64,000 nucleotides of DNA, taken from Apostichopus japonicus. Its lineage: Eukaryota; Echinodermata; Holothuroidea; Aspidochirotida; Stichopodidae. Every line of letters begins with the position of its first letter. The stretch's first letter is position 1. The stretch lies in NCBI RefSeq assembly GCF_037975245.1, contig NC_092578.1, forward strand, positions 17,863,821 to 17,927,820, in the 5' to 3' direction. Below the pieces are notes generated by a model. That model was not told where the DNA came from, ran no database searches, and saw only the letters and a list, made by a program, of their open reading frames with translations. A program made the translations under genes and the position numbers. Below are positions 22,572-37,500 of the stretch, in pieces.

Positions 22572-25500
22572 ATGGACCAGCAGGAGGTGCAAGTGCTCTC
22601 CCTATCCCGAGAAGAAACCGATAACCTCAAGGATGGAGTCAACCTCATCAACGTTTCAGGGAGCGAAAAATATGTGGTCTTCAAGGAACCGGGGACGGAT
22701 ACCTACAGAGCCTGCCTCAACAAATGTAAACATCAAGGAGGCACCTTCATTGCAGACATCGAAGATAGCACAAAATGGTAAAAAAATAAAACTCCCTTCC
22801 CCCACCCCCCCCCCCACCCCCTTATCTTCACTCCCTCTCTCCTCTTCCTTCCATTTCCTTGCCTTGTTCAACACAATTGTCTTAATTAGGAAAGAGGGTG
22901 GGAATGTTTTATAATGCTGTCAAATACCTTGGTAAGTACTATGACCCAAACCTGTCATCTTCAATGCACAGGGTAATGCCACTATTGCTAACCGCTTTAG
23001 AATTATTCGTTATATCTCAAAAAAGTTAATCTCTTTCTCCTACCATGATTTTGTGAAAAACGTCATAACGTCTTTATAGTGTAAAACAGAATTGGTTTAC
23101 ATAGGTGCAACTCTCTTCATGATGGCATTAACTGAAATGTCAATTTACAGAAAGTTGCTGCCAGGGTTATACGATCGTCGTAGGCGTGAGGGTGTTTCTG
23201 ATATTTCTTCATGATTAAACACTGGCTGCCAGTAAAGGATCATATTCATTTTAAATTAATTTTACTTGTTTGTAGATCTATGTATTCATTATTCAAGCTG
23301 TTCAATTAAGATGACTGAAGCTTTGGAACTCTCTTCCTACAAACAAACGAATGATCGAGGGCCTTGATAGATTTAAACATGAGTTAAAGCACATGTTTTC
23401 CACGAATAGCCAGGTGTTTTACAACAAATATGATAAGGGGTATAATTCTTGTGGATCCTGTGTCGTCTGTGTTGATTTGACGAAGCTAGCAGCTGGGCTT
23501 CAGAAATGCTTTTTATTGTTTCCTTGCTGAAAAGCAAAAGGAATCATTACGGTCATGATGCCGTGTGTAGGTGATGCTTTGGCTTGTGAAGCCGATAACT
23601 CAATATTCTTAAGTTAGATGGACTTCATACAAACTTTGTATGTGGACATTTACCAAATTGAGTTCTCTGTTGCTATTGTTTTTTGGCCGGAATCAAAGAT
23701 CATACTAGGTCACCAGAGGTCAAACTAAAAACATTGTAAACATGGTATCTCAAGAACAGAAGCTTTGACGATTCTCATGCTTGGCATACATGTTGAGGTC
23801 CCATATTGAGTATGGTGCTTAAAACCTTCATGGTCAATAAGGGCAGGCATACCTGACATACAGTATGTACTTAGTGTACCATTGGGGAACGCAAGGATTG
23901 AAACCTTCAACAGGTCAGATTCGACTGACCTACCACCTACAGTATGGAGAACCCTTACCACAAGCTACAGTATTAAAGTATATAGTTTTATCCACTTGTA
24001 CCATTATACCAGTTTCCTACTCAACTTAATCATGATTACAGAAACATGCTTTAATACAACGCTCTGCACTTACGTACTGAACAGTACTGTATATACTAGT
24101 AGCACTAATTTATTCCTGGTTGTGCAATATCACAATACTTAGAACTTCACTGAGTCATGGGTCAGTAAGGCCTGAGGGAAGTGTAGGTTATACTACATAC
24201 AGCCATACCAGTGCCAAAGGTCGTGCTTTATATGCACAGTGTAAGATGGTTGGTTTTCTAAAAGTACAGTAGGATATACGTACATAGTACCTGTTGCCCT
24301 TTGAGGGCAGGCAATGATCAACAACCCTTCAAAGAAAAGCAAACAGTTTGATTACTTTTTGAGGGGGAGAAAAAAACAAAGATAGCGAGCATGAATCAGA
24401 GACATTCAAAGAAAATGAAGCAACTTATTAGTAAGAATTTAATAGGCATTTTCTGTGGATTAATGCCAACATAAACTTCCCCTTTTGAGAGATCTATGCC
24501 ACAGTAGAACTACAACCATGGCGATGGTGAACTGCTTGGAGGTGTGAGGTGTACTGTCAGCATCTTGGACCTTTGACCTTCCCTATGGTAACATCACAAC
24601 GATACTATTACCTCAAGAAGATTGATTCATCAATTTGTTTTGAGCATACAGTAGACCTATAAGTTTGTGAAAAGTGATTGATGTATATATCTTTGTGGCT
24701 AGCTTAAATTGTATTAAATTACTGTGTAAAGTAGGCACCTGTTACTGGTTATGACCAGGCGTAGCCGGGGGGGGGGCGAAGGGTGCAGCCACCCCCCCTT
24801 TTGAGCATATTTTGTTTGTATGTTTCTATGATATCACTAGTATTTTCAAAAGAGAAAATACTAAGATGCAACTTACAAGGCCTGGGAAGTGCCATTTCCA
24901 GCGATCTGGGAGGCATTTTCAGCCAAAATTTTCTTGTATGCTTCGGGCCAACTCATGGTGGCTCTACGCTTAGATAGTTTGCAATGCCGTATCTACGGCT
25001 CTTATAGTTTGCCTACAGTTTCGCCCCTCCCTTGGCAAATTCCTCGCTATAGCCTGGTTATGACCATTAAATTGATTTCAATACTGCACACAGTGTCACT
25101 CACCTGTCACTCTCCTGACAACAACTGCCCTCAGTTGTGATAATAATAATAACCGTTAAGTAAAATGCTGTCACAAGCTTGTACCCTTAAGTACAGCATA
25201 GTAAAGTAGCACAGCTATGCATTGCACACTATGTGTCTGTCATGTGTAGTTATTCAAGTCTACAGCAGTCAATCAGGAGCTATCAGATAGTACATTTATA
25301 ATCCAAGCCACATATAATCTGCAAAGTTCATCACAAGTTTTTCTGGGGAGAATGTTGAAATCTGTAGAGAAAAAAACTTGAAAATATCTAGGTCCTTGGC
25401 TAGGAACATTTCAGAGAAAACTTGCAACCTTACCAGTTACCTGTGGCAACATTATGAGGAAACATCACTGAAAACTTCTTAACATTTTTAATTTTTGAAA

Positions 25501-28500
25501 ATTAAACAAAGTTTCCTGCGTGGGATTAAATGGCTACCGTTGCACAGTCACTAAATTAAGAATATATTTTTTTAAATGGATGTTATTAAATTGTATGAAC
25601 GGTAAAAACGCTGGGTTCATAACGGGTACAGAACTGTTTTGATGGAGGTTCATGTTGAATACTGTAAGTACTAGTAACTTGGTCAATAGTCCCTTCCCCT
25701 TGTAAAGTTTTAACATCAGCTTTGTAAATGTCATCCGTTGTAAAGATACTGTGTACTGTATCAATGTGGTTGTTCCTTAGCGTATTAATTTACATTACAA
25801 AGGTCCATTAGTCATTTGTTCTTTGAACAATCTGAATTGACTAGTACTGTGAGTCAGCCTTGGTACACAGTTACTATAAAACAGAGGCAATCACAATATA
25901 TGTACTGTACATTATAACATATTATACAACACCTAATTATATTCCGGCCATGTGATTGGTCAATTGCTCGTCGATTGAATGTAATTTGTTCCATTCAACG
26001 AGGCTGCGCCTCGTTGAATGGAACATCCCATCTTTCAACTCATGAAATATTTGCACTATTGCACTCATAACCATTCATTATTTGTATACTGTAGGCTTAT
26101 GACTTCAAGTCATAAGCCTGGCTTGTAATGAACTTCTTTTGTATATTTTATACACAAAATTTGCTTTGTTTTTGAAATTCTGGAGATGTTCCAAATAGAG
26201 AGTGTGTTTTTTTTTCTTTTCTTTATTCACAATTCTCAGCAGTAAGACCTTTTGCATGACAGGTCGAGAACAGTAAGGCATCCTAAAAATTTGAACCGAA
26301 AGAATTGTTACAGAAATACTTGTAGCACACTAACTACGCCCAGGTAGAGGGCTGACATGTATCGTGTCAGATTTCGTTACAGACGTGCAAGCAGCTGTAG
26401 ATATGTATATAGCAAAGCTGCGCGATATTCACAGCAAGAATATTCAAAACGAGTTTTACACTATACAAATTAATCAACATTAATTTAAAGTGAAAAACAA
26501 TGGATGTGATCGATGGCGTAGTCGATCAATATTGAACGTCATGTAATTGTAGCAGAGTGACAACATTGTGTTAATGAGTTACAGTCGTCTTCCGGTTAAT
26601 AAAGCTTCCCTCAAAAGAGGGGGGAAGTTTATAGTTAAATTACTTGCGTATACTAACAAGCAGACATTTTGTGAATAGAGCTAACAGACAAGTAATTTCC
26701 TGTCCTATGGAAGATACTTATGATACAGTATAATACTGTTGGCACCCCAATGCATTGAGATTGACCACTGGGGGAGGGGGGGGTGGAGGCCAGGGGGAAG
26801 AGAAGTGGGAACAGAAATTATGGATGCGTTCTACATTGTATCCAGTCTGCACACACTTCATATAAAGCCTGTTTAGGTACCGTAGCTTGAAGTTCAAGGG
26901 TCAAAAACACAAAAGCCAAAATGTCTTGAGAAGTGTAACTAAAAAAGAACGGAACTACTGTACATATATGCAGAATTTTTTAAGAGATTTTTAAGTTTAA
27001 GGTTTTTTCAGTTTTTAATTAATTTTAAGATACTAATTACAGTATGGGAAATTAAAGCAGATTTGTCTGTGGCAGTAGTCTCAAAACGATGCCGTCATTT
27101 TGCATGTCAGCTCTCTGTTGAAGAGATGTTTGGCAAATTGGGTGTGGAGGGGGGGGGTGGAGGAGGCGTGTGGTCCACACCTTGTCCTTGCCACAATATC
27201 CACAACGGGGCGCTGCAAAATGGGATTCCCTATCTCTGACTGATTCCCTGAGTAGAGAGTTGCACATTATATCCTATGGACACTCACAACCATGGCGTAG
27301 TCACCATGAAACTAACTTGAGAACTATATAGTATACACTTTTCTTTTGAATATATCTTTGTCACTGATATGGCAACAATCATCTACTGTAGGTATCTGTG
27401 CATCCGTTCATGTTAAATGTTTGTAAAGACGTGTTGTCACAGTGAGCGCAACCTTCCAGAAACCGTACAATACAATACCGTAGATACATGTATGAGCAAA
27501 AAGGCTTTTATAGCAAATCGCACATGTTCGAGTGGTAGCACACAGTATAAAGAATTCTTCTCTAACCAAAGTCTGCCAAATATGACCATTTCTTTCATTG
27601 CATTGGTTTCTCTTCAACAGTGTCCTAAAGTGTACGAAACATGGCTGGAAGTTGGACGCAAGTACCATGCGCTACGTCAACCCACCGGATAGTTTTCGTC
27701 AGGAGCAGTTAGGTCAGTGGAATTCACTTTTCAGCATACCTCGGCTCTGTGTATAGGCTGCTGCGACGATTGGTGGTGACTTTAGTACAGTTCCCCCCAG
27801 TTTCTAGTTCAAATCTATGAACATGCATAGAGCAAGCTTGCAGATTCACTGTCGTTGGTTTTACGCCCTGTAATATGTGCTATTGTATTCTAATGATGTT
27901 TCTTTACTGGTGTCAAACACCTTATGTTTATGATCGCAAATCACCCTGACAGGCACCTGTACATAGGCAAATGATCCGAGGTGAGGGCTCCATGGGGACT
28001 GAAAAGGACATCCCGTACACGGTTGACTATGAGTGGTTACATCAAGTAAGGCAGCTTCTTTGAGGTTTGCAACGCTATAACTATGAGATTCCCATGACAG
28101 TGTAGTTCAAAGTAGCTTGAATTTATAAGCTTTTAGTACATTAGTACAAAACAAATTAATTAAAACGATAATAATAATAATTAAAAAAAAAAAAAAGTAC
28201 AAAAGCATTTTGCGAGTACCATAATTCTCCTCACTATGAGTACAAACAAACCATGAGTACAATTCAGGGGCTAGACTTTTTTTCTTTGAGGAGCCCAATG
28301 CTTTTCAAGAGGGCAGGGGTAGTTTCTATTTTCTGACAACTTTTGGAGGGCCCTAAACACCTTCCCCCCCCCCCCACGCCTCCTCCATCCCATGTAGTTT
28401 TACCACTGGTACGAGGCCCTAAGTGTCAGTACAAGCACTAAAAATGCTGGGCTGTGTACAAGTACTGTAGGAGTACAAATCTGGAGGCTGAGTGATGGAC

Positions 28501-31500
28501 TAAGCCAATACAAACTATGGAATCACTGAAAGTCTGTGACTTAGTTTAATCTATGAAATCTATCTATCTGCATTTTTAATACATTCTGTACATCATGTGA
28601 TTAGCTTAATACTCGCTCAAAACCATTCTGGGCAGATCGAAAAAGAGAAATCTGAAAAGAAAAGACAGAGAATGCGATGCGAACCCATTTACCCTACGGT
28701 AGTGTTGTTAAAAGAAGAAATTACGAGTTGGTCTTATCGTCTTTGTTTGATAAAACACTCATGTTTTAAGTCAATATTTACCGGGTTTCCAGTATGGTAT
28801 GTACTAGAATACAGGTAATTGGTGTATTAGGCACACATGAGGTACTTTTATATACAGAAATATTGCCCCTTAGCCTTTTCAAAAGGATTATGTTATGTTG
28901 AACAGGACCTTGTTTTGCTTGCAGAGCACTTGGCTTTTCTTTGAATTACATGTCATAAAGTGTCAACCCCACAATTTGGTTTGTTAGTCACTATTGACAA
29001 GTCTATTGTCTATTGATTTTTAACTTGCTTTCATTTTCTTTGAAGCATTTATGTACTTGTGTTTTGCTGATAAGTTTACTCTAAGACTTGACACGACTCG
29101 AAAACCAAAGTTTCGCTACTACGATGACGGGAATGTATCGTCAGAGCCATCGAACCATAATCCGGGTTCGGTAAATGTGTGCTTAATCAGATAAGATAAA
29201 GTGATGCGTGACTGTGCTGACGTGTGAAACCTGTAACAGTTTGACAGCTCTTAGAGATCTGTGAGTCACAAGCCAAAGGCATGGTGACTAATGGCACAAG
29301 GGGCGTGGTTGATCTCTGTAATCGGTAATCGCTGGAAAATGGTCTTTGTCATGATGTAGCCATTTTCCTTGTATTTGTTTATAAGTATGGTCCATTTCCC
29401 TCTATTTTATAGGGATCCATGAAAACCATGATTGATAAGGATACAGGAAATATAGTTAAAAAAATTCAGTAACCTTTCTTAAACAATAGGAACGAAATTA
29501 ATATTTTCTCATCGCTTCAATAAACACTTTGATGCACAAATGTGGCGAAACTGGCCAATCAATATCTAAGCTCATTTGAAAGTGGAAGTTTAAAAAAAAT
29601 GTTTCTCGTTGCGGTTTTAGAAAAGCATGATTTAAACATTTAGGCTTGTACTGAGAAGTAAACAAGTAAGTAAACAACAATCTGCTTTAGATACCTGATT
29701 TCTTAACCTCAATCTACAGTAGTACTTCAAGAAATTTGGATTGATTGTGGTGTACATTAACTATAAATGTACTATTTACTATGTACTATAAATTTAGTAT
29801 GCATACATACATACACACATACATACATACATACATACATACATACATACACACATACATACATACATACATACATACATACATACATACATACATACAT
29901 ACATACATACATACATACATACATACATACATACATACATACATACATACATACATACATACATACGCACATACATACATACATACACATATACATACAC
30001 ACATGCATTCATACTGTACATACATACTGTACATGCATTAATTATGTTCTCATAACCCTTCCACCCTGACCCCTTACCATCCCCTCCCCCTCATGTAAAC
30101 ATCCCTTTACCTTCCCACCCTCATTCACACATACATGCAAACTGTACATGTGTATTCATTATGTTCTCATATCCCTTCCTGCAAACCGTACATGTGTACA
30201 TTAATTATGTACTCATTATCCTTCCACCCTCTCCCCTTACCATCCCCTCCCCCTCCCCCTCACATAAACATCCCCAAACCATCCCCTTCACCTCCCCACC
30301 CGCATGCACACATACATGCATACTGCACATATATACATTTATTATGTTCTAATAACCCTTCCACCCTCTCCCCAAGTTACCATCCCCTCCCCCTCCCCTC
30401 CCCCTCACATAAACATCCCCTAACCATTCCCTTCACCTCCCCACCCTCTTCTAGTGCATAGCAACACTACTCATACGTATTTTAAGTTTGCTGTCTTTAT
30501 CATGAGATCCTTGTGCCTCTTCTATGGCTTAGTATGCATACATACATACACACATACTACTGTAATACTTTAAGAACTGTTTAAGTACTCTGTTTTTTGC
30601 ATTGTAGTCATTTAAATGTATTTATCATTATCCAACCTGTGAATGGGGTAGTAGAAGCCAAGAAAGTGTCACTAATTAATTTGGCCCATTGAAATTATAC
30701 TCTGTTCCTCAATGCAGATACAATGCAGTGCTGTAGCCAAGGTAAAAGGCACTGTACACACCGACCTGTCGCTGTTGAATCGACCTAGAAAGCTTGCAAT
30801 GAGATATTTCTCCGTTTATCAAATCTGATCTCTTGACTGCGCAATCTGTTTCTTTCTTGTTTGCTTGTGGGAAACATTTAGCATGTACTTCAGCACAATG
30901 TAATGTTAGAGCTACATACTTACCATATATACAGTATGTTTAAGTTTCATAAATGTTGTCGAGGCAAAGGGATAATAGAGTTTACCATAATTGAGGTCCA
31001 TTTATCTTGACTATGTGATTAGTTCATTTATCAAAGTGAATGAAACATTAAAAAAAAAGGAAAAAAAAGCAGTTTTGGATGAATTATTTAATCAACTATG
31101 TTTTCTCAGTGTAATACTTATTGTACAGTACAAGTGGGTATGAGTGTAAGTTTTTTGCTATTTTTTCTCGGTGTAATCTTTACTGTACAGTACAAGTGTT
31201 ATTTTCTATCCCACAGTACCGGAGGTAACAGAAGACGGTAGGCTCACCCTGAATGAGTTGAAACCGCCGCAACCCTGGGAAGACGATCCAAGGGAAAAGT
31301 TGCCTCTTGAGATTGGTGAAGTGAAGGTATAAATCAGTCGTTGAAAGTCTTAACATCTTATCTGAAAAATATCTGAAAATTAAATCTGAAAATTATCTAA
31401 TTATTCCAAGAAAAAGTTTCCTTTTTTAAATTTAAGGTGAATTTTGATCAGGCAAATGACTTTGGTTTTTTCTTACCCTTGGAATAAATTTTAAAAAACT

Positions 31501-34500
31501 ATCTAGATCTCGTAGAATTGAGATATATATGGTTTTGTTAATAGGGTTTTCTCTAAGGTGGAGGAGAAGCCAGAAGGGTTTCTTTGGGATTAGGTCCTAT
31601 TAGGCTATTACTGTAACTCATCTAACATGTTAATAAGTAATGTCACGAAGAAAGATGGTAAATGCATTACAGAGATGTACAAAAGTAACCTCGGAAAACT
31701 GAATTCTCTCTGACACTGCATATTTCGCTTTACCTTAACTCTTCTACAAGGTAACATATTTCACCCATGCGTGTATGGAATACAATTTCAACGGGACCAT
31801 CTTCTTCACGGACCCATGGCTCACGGGACCGGCCTTCTCAAGAGGCTGGTGGCTGATGCACGAACCACCGTCCGATTGGCCGGAGAGATTAGCCAAAGCT
31901 GACTTGATCTATATCAGTCACTGCCACTCGGATCATCTGAGGTAAAGCGATCAAGGATCACAAACTGGAAGCCAAGTCACAGGCTTTTCATTTAGTTTTT
32001 AAAAATATTCTGTCTATTATTTAAATCTAAACAAAAAAAATTATCTTTTAACTATTTGGTCGGTCGATACGAATCCTTTGTCTCTTCCAGTAAGAGAGAT
32101 CAGGACTATGGCAAATTTTGCAATATCCAATATATGTGTTCCATGAGGACTGAGCCATGACCCACCCACCAGACCCCACCCTTCAGAATCGTTGCTAAGA
32201 ATGCAACAAATTGAAGTTATCTTGGACTATGGCCTTGATATTATATAAAAATATAAAAATTTAATCCACCTCTGTCGTCAAGCTCCAAAAACTTGAGATA
32301 AATTTTGTTATGCCTGGAAAAGTCACTGTGACCCACATAAAATATTTCTCTATCACCACCTCCCTCCCCCACCCCCACTCCAGTAGTTTGAGAGGAGTGT
32401 TCCGCTACATCTTTGAGTTGTTTAATTAAATCTTGTTTTGCGAAAAAAGGAGACGTTTGATCACCATCTTCTTGAGCTCATGATAAAAGGCTTGCAATTT
32501 TTTTTTCTTCATAATTCTTGATTATCCTGAAGTCACCATCTTCTTCTATCAGGACTTATTTTTTCCTCTCTATCTCTCTTGTAGTTATCCGACGCTGAAG
32601 ATACTTGCAGAGAAAAATCCAGACATTCCGATATACGTAGGTGACACGTCCATGCCCGTCTTCTGCAAACTGGAACAGAGCGGAGTTAAGCTAAACAACA
32701 TCAATGTACTGAAGTTTGGACGGTGGTTCAAGGTGAGAGAAAGAGATTGTAACTGTCGGAGATATACCTTGAATTTACATCAACTTTGTATTTCCTTTCT
32801 CCCCCCCCCCCCTGATTTTCCCCATTCAATTAAACTATGTTGAGGTGGTGTCATGCATAAAACTCTTCATTCAGAAATATTTGATATTTTTATTTAAAAT
32901 GTCATATTTTTTCGGGATATCCCGTCCATGAGATCCCCGGTTTACACTGCAGTAAGCAAGCTACTGCTATTTCTGGTTGGTGCTTTCTAGCAAAGAAACA
33001 GTCGATTAAAAGATGCTATGAACTGATTTGTATTTCCCGACTAAACATTCCCTTTCTAAACATTTTGTTTTTATGCTGTAAATCTTTGGATTTTTCTCAT
33101 CACCAGGTCAACGAGGACTTACGGTTTATGATAATGATGGATGGTGTCCACCCAGATATGGATACTTGCATCCTGATCGACTATAAAGGTGCGTATGCAT
33201 TGTTATGGCATAACAATGGCCTCACAAGGATACCAGACAATGAGAAATAAGAAATGATGAAAACAATAGTAATAGCATAGCAATAGCCTCATGAGCATAC
33301 CAGACAATGCAAAATAATAGTATAACAATAATCAATACAATAGCAATAGCCTGATGAGGATACCAGACCATGAGAAATATTAGGTTAAAAAAAAAGGAAA
33401 ACAATAGTAATAGCATAACAATAGCCTCATGAGGATACCAGACAGAGATATAAGAAATGATGAAAACAATAGTTAGAGCACAATAGCCTCATGAGGATAC
33501 TAGACAATGCAAAATAATAGTATAACAATGATAAATACAAATAGCAATAGCCTCATGAGGATAACAGACAATGAGAAATAGTAGGTTAAAAAAAAAAGGA
33601 AAACAATAGTAATAGCATAACAATAGCCTCATGAGGATACCAGACAATGCAAAATAGTAGTATAAAATTTTGAAAACAATAGTTAGAGCACAATAGCCTC
33701 ATACCAGACAATGAGAAATGTTGAATAGAAAAGTTATGTACGATGAACGAGCAGTAAGATAATGGAAACAATAGATAGTAAGAACAATAGCTTCATAAGG
33801 AAACTAGATGGTGACAAATAATGAATCATGAACATGTAGAAGAAGTATAAATCAAACTTAAAAGAACAGTCTAATAAAAGCATTAATGGCTTTGACTGTG
33901 AAATATGTCAGTTAAGAAGGACATTCTAGAGTTATTGTATCTATGTTGGCAGCTGGATTTTGTCAGTTATGAGTGTCTGTGACATTCCCCCGTTTGCATC
34001 AATTTTACCGTACGGTGTATCAACTTCCAGCGTTGTCTATCTTGAAAAGCTATCGTTAGTATTTACTCTATGTAATTTATCATGTTTGGGAGTCATGTCA
34101 TGAATGTTTCAGCTTCAAAGAGGTGAAGATTGACTAGATGATAAATAAATACTGATAATTAACAAACAGTATTATAAGATAAATGTTCATAATAAATAGA
34201 CAGCCATCTTTGATGTTCATATTTGCTTTCCAAGTAATATAAATTAGTGGTACATAGTCCCAGACATGAGGCAAAAGGAATCATTCCGTCATAATGCTGT
34301 GTGTACACGCGCGCGTGTGTGTGTGTGTGTATGAGACGCTTTGACTTGGAAATAGGATAACTCAATAATCTAAATTCGGATGGACTTCAAACTTTGTATG
34401 TAGATGCACCATATTGAGTTCTCTGTTGCTATTGTTTTTTGGCTGGGATCAAAAGGTCATATTAGGTCACCAGATGTCAAACTCTGAAAACCTTGTACAA

Positions 34501-37500
34501 AAAATATCTAAAGAGGGGAAGATTTGATGAATCTCATACTTGACATATAGATGTCCCATGTTAAAGTAGAAGAACCCTACTGATTTTAGTGTAGGCAAAA
34601 GATTATTAAAGGTCACCAGAGGTAAAACTATGAAATCCTTGTTAACATGACAACTCAATATTACAAAGTTGAATGAACTCCAAACTTGCTCTACAGTAGT
34701 CAGATAGTTATTTTGAATTTTGAGCAAGTTGTATGGCAAAGAATCACAAAGTCAAGTGGCTTTCTGGTACGGGAATGTTCTGTAGAAAAACAAAAAATTA
34801 CAGGTTCATCAGCTGTAAGAACGAAGTTGAAGGCTAATAGGCTTTTGTGGCAAGTCCAAGGTCTTCTCGCATGACAACATTTAACCCTGGTCACTGGTGA
34901 CTTTTCACACCCACACACCCAAGTGTGTACAATTCAAACTTGGAAGGCACTACAGTGCACAACATCTACACATACCCTGGGGCTAATCCAATGATGTATA
35001 GCCATGGCCTGGCAGTGCACCACTATATTTACAAGTTACAGCTGTACCCTTGCATGTCTCCACTTGCACACTATGGTCCAGAGAGGCCCATGGACTCATT
35101 GAAATGATTCGGCCGGAACTCAATCCTGTAATCATTAGATCGCAAGTCCATCAGTCTTACCATAACGCAGGATATATTCGAGACTGCCGACCCAAATATA
35201 ACGCGGCATCCAACCAATTCTAACACATTTCTTTTCCTTTGTTTTTTTAGGTCACCAGATACTCAACACAGTGGACTGTACCAACCCCAATGGTGGACGA
35301 CTTCCCCAGGGTATCGATATGATGCTCAGTGACTTTGCCGGGGGTGCGTCGGGGTTCCCCATGACATTCTCCGGGGGCAAATATACAGGTAACCCCTACT
35401 ACCTCCTTATGCGATTTAGTTCTGCATTATGGAACTAACCTTTTTGTAAGCTGTTTACAGGGAGATGTTCACCAATTAGCATCTCAAAGACGTGGGATTG
35501 GGATTTTGCGTCTCATTCTTGTTTTGCCTTCATTCAGCGCAGAGACATTGTTAAATTAAAATGGTTTTGTGACATGATAACTCTGAAGCACAACTTTCTC
35601 CTTGTTTGTGTTTTGATGCCAAGGTTAGTGCAAAATTATGAAATGTGCAAGAAGATAATGGCTACCCCTGCCTTGTATACAAACCAACCCACCACTATAT
35701 TGGCTAGTTTTGGGAGCAATTCTGGTTGTTTCATGGTTTCTAGTTTGTCAATAATTCCCTTTTGGTTTTTTTTTACAAAGGAGACACAAAATAAGAGAGG
35801 GTGTGGGTCCATCTAATGTGATGCTATATTAAGGATTAAGATTTACTATATTAAGGATTAAGATTTACTATATTAAGGATTAGAATTTACTATATTATGA
35901 ATGAAGATTTGTTAAGATGACTATGAAAAAAGTCTGTGTTTAGAAATGTCATAGGAAAAAACAACAGCATAAAGAGCCAAGACTTCATATTTGCAGCAAA
36001 CTGTGCAATTTGCTGAATACCTATAAACATTAGATTCTCTTTGTTGGAAGATTTAACTTTTCTTTCTGGTTATTTTCGAAACCTCTTGTAGAAGAATGGA
36101 AGGCACAGTTCATCAAACGTGAAAGAAACAAGCTCCTTTACTACAAGACGCAGGTGGTACGAGACGTCTCGCCGTTACTCTATTGTCCGTTTGCCGGCTA
36201 CTTCGTAGAGGCGCACCCTTCCGACCAGTAAGTTGCAGTATTTAATACATTCTTCCCACACGATTTTAAAACTTGGAAAAAGTCTGGAAAAAGTAGTAAA
36301 AAAGTAAAAAAACTCTTTTCTGCATCTTGAAAGTTGTCAAAGTATTAATCCGGAAACATGGTGGGGTGTCTCAAAAATGTCTGGTATTTCAGTTTTTTTA
36401 AACTTTTTTTTATTAAATGTGGGGACCCATGTTATATAACTGTTAACACAGATCAAACAAGCAAGTCTGTCTTTAAGTAATTTCATACCAAGAGTCAATA
36501 CAGAAGTTTTAGTCCGGAAACATGGTGGGGTCTTTGAAAATGTCTGGCATTTAATTTTTTTTTTTTTTTTTTTAAATGTGGGGACCATGTTTAATAATTG
36601 TTAACACAGATCAAACAAACAAGCCTGTCTTTTAAGTAATTTTTACACGAAAAGTCAATGCGCCAGCTTTCAATGTCTTCCTGCTTGTAAAGTTTCGTCT
36701 GATATGCTTTTCTACATCCCATCTGTCCTTCAGCTACATACGAGACACTAACACCAAGAACGACCCCGCAGCTCTGAATGCGCTCATAGCCAAGTATTCT
36801 CCCGATATCAAAACATGGACCCCCAAACCAGGATCCATCTTGGACCTCCAAAAGGTCATCAACGGGGACAGGTAAGAATATCTGTTGTTTCTGGCGAGGT
36901 ATTGTGAATAGAAACACCGAAATACACATTGACATTGATGACGAATGAGCATGGTCTTTATAGCATCCAACTCTTTACTGTATGAAGGGCATCTTACCCG
37001 AACTTCAGATAAATAGGGTTTTATCAAGATATGGTTTCAAACTGGAGGTGTTGGAAGGCCATATGTCACAGATCTAATTGGGCAGTAACATCCCTGGGAA
37101 ATATGCCAAAATATACCAAAAATGGTTTCCAGTTTTATAGTTTTGCTATTTTTGCTGTTGTACTTACTATGCTGGAAGTCTGATATCAAGTAAATGCTTT
37201 ATCAAATATAGTAAGTCGACCAGGCTAGGTTCTGAGTCTCTTTGAAAGTAATATCATTGTCTTTGTTTAAACACCTGTCATTATTTGTGTATTTCTTTCA
37301 GCGATTTGATTATGTAATGTTTAAACACCTGTCATTATTTGTTTCTTTCTTGTAGCGATTATGTTATGTAATGTTTAAGCACCTGTCATTTATTTGTGTC
37401 TTTCTTCCAGCGATTACATCACAGAACCGTCTCCAGCGATGAAAGTAATGAAAGATAGGTGAGTTCAAAGTACTTGGTTCCAAACTCTATTTGTTTTAAA

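Noticed and set aside
29745-30069. Open frames of His-Thr-Tyr-Ile and Met-Tyr-Val-Cys repeats on both strands
   Set aside because: They are translations of the ACAT microsatellite.
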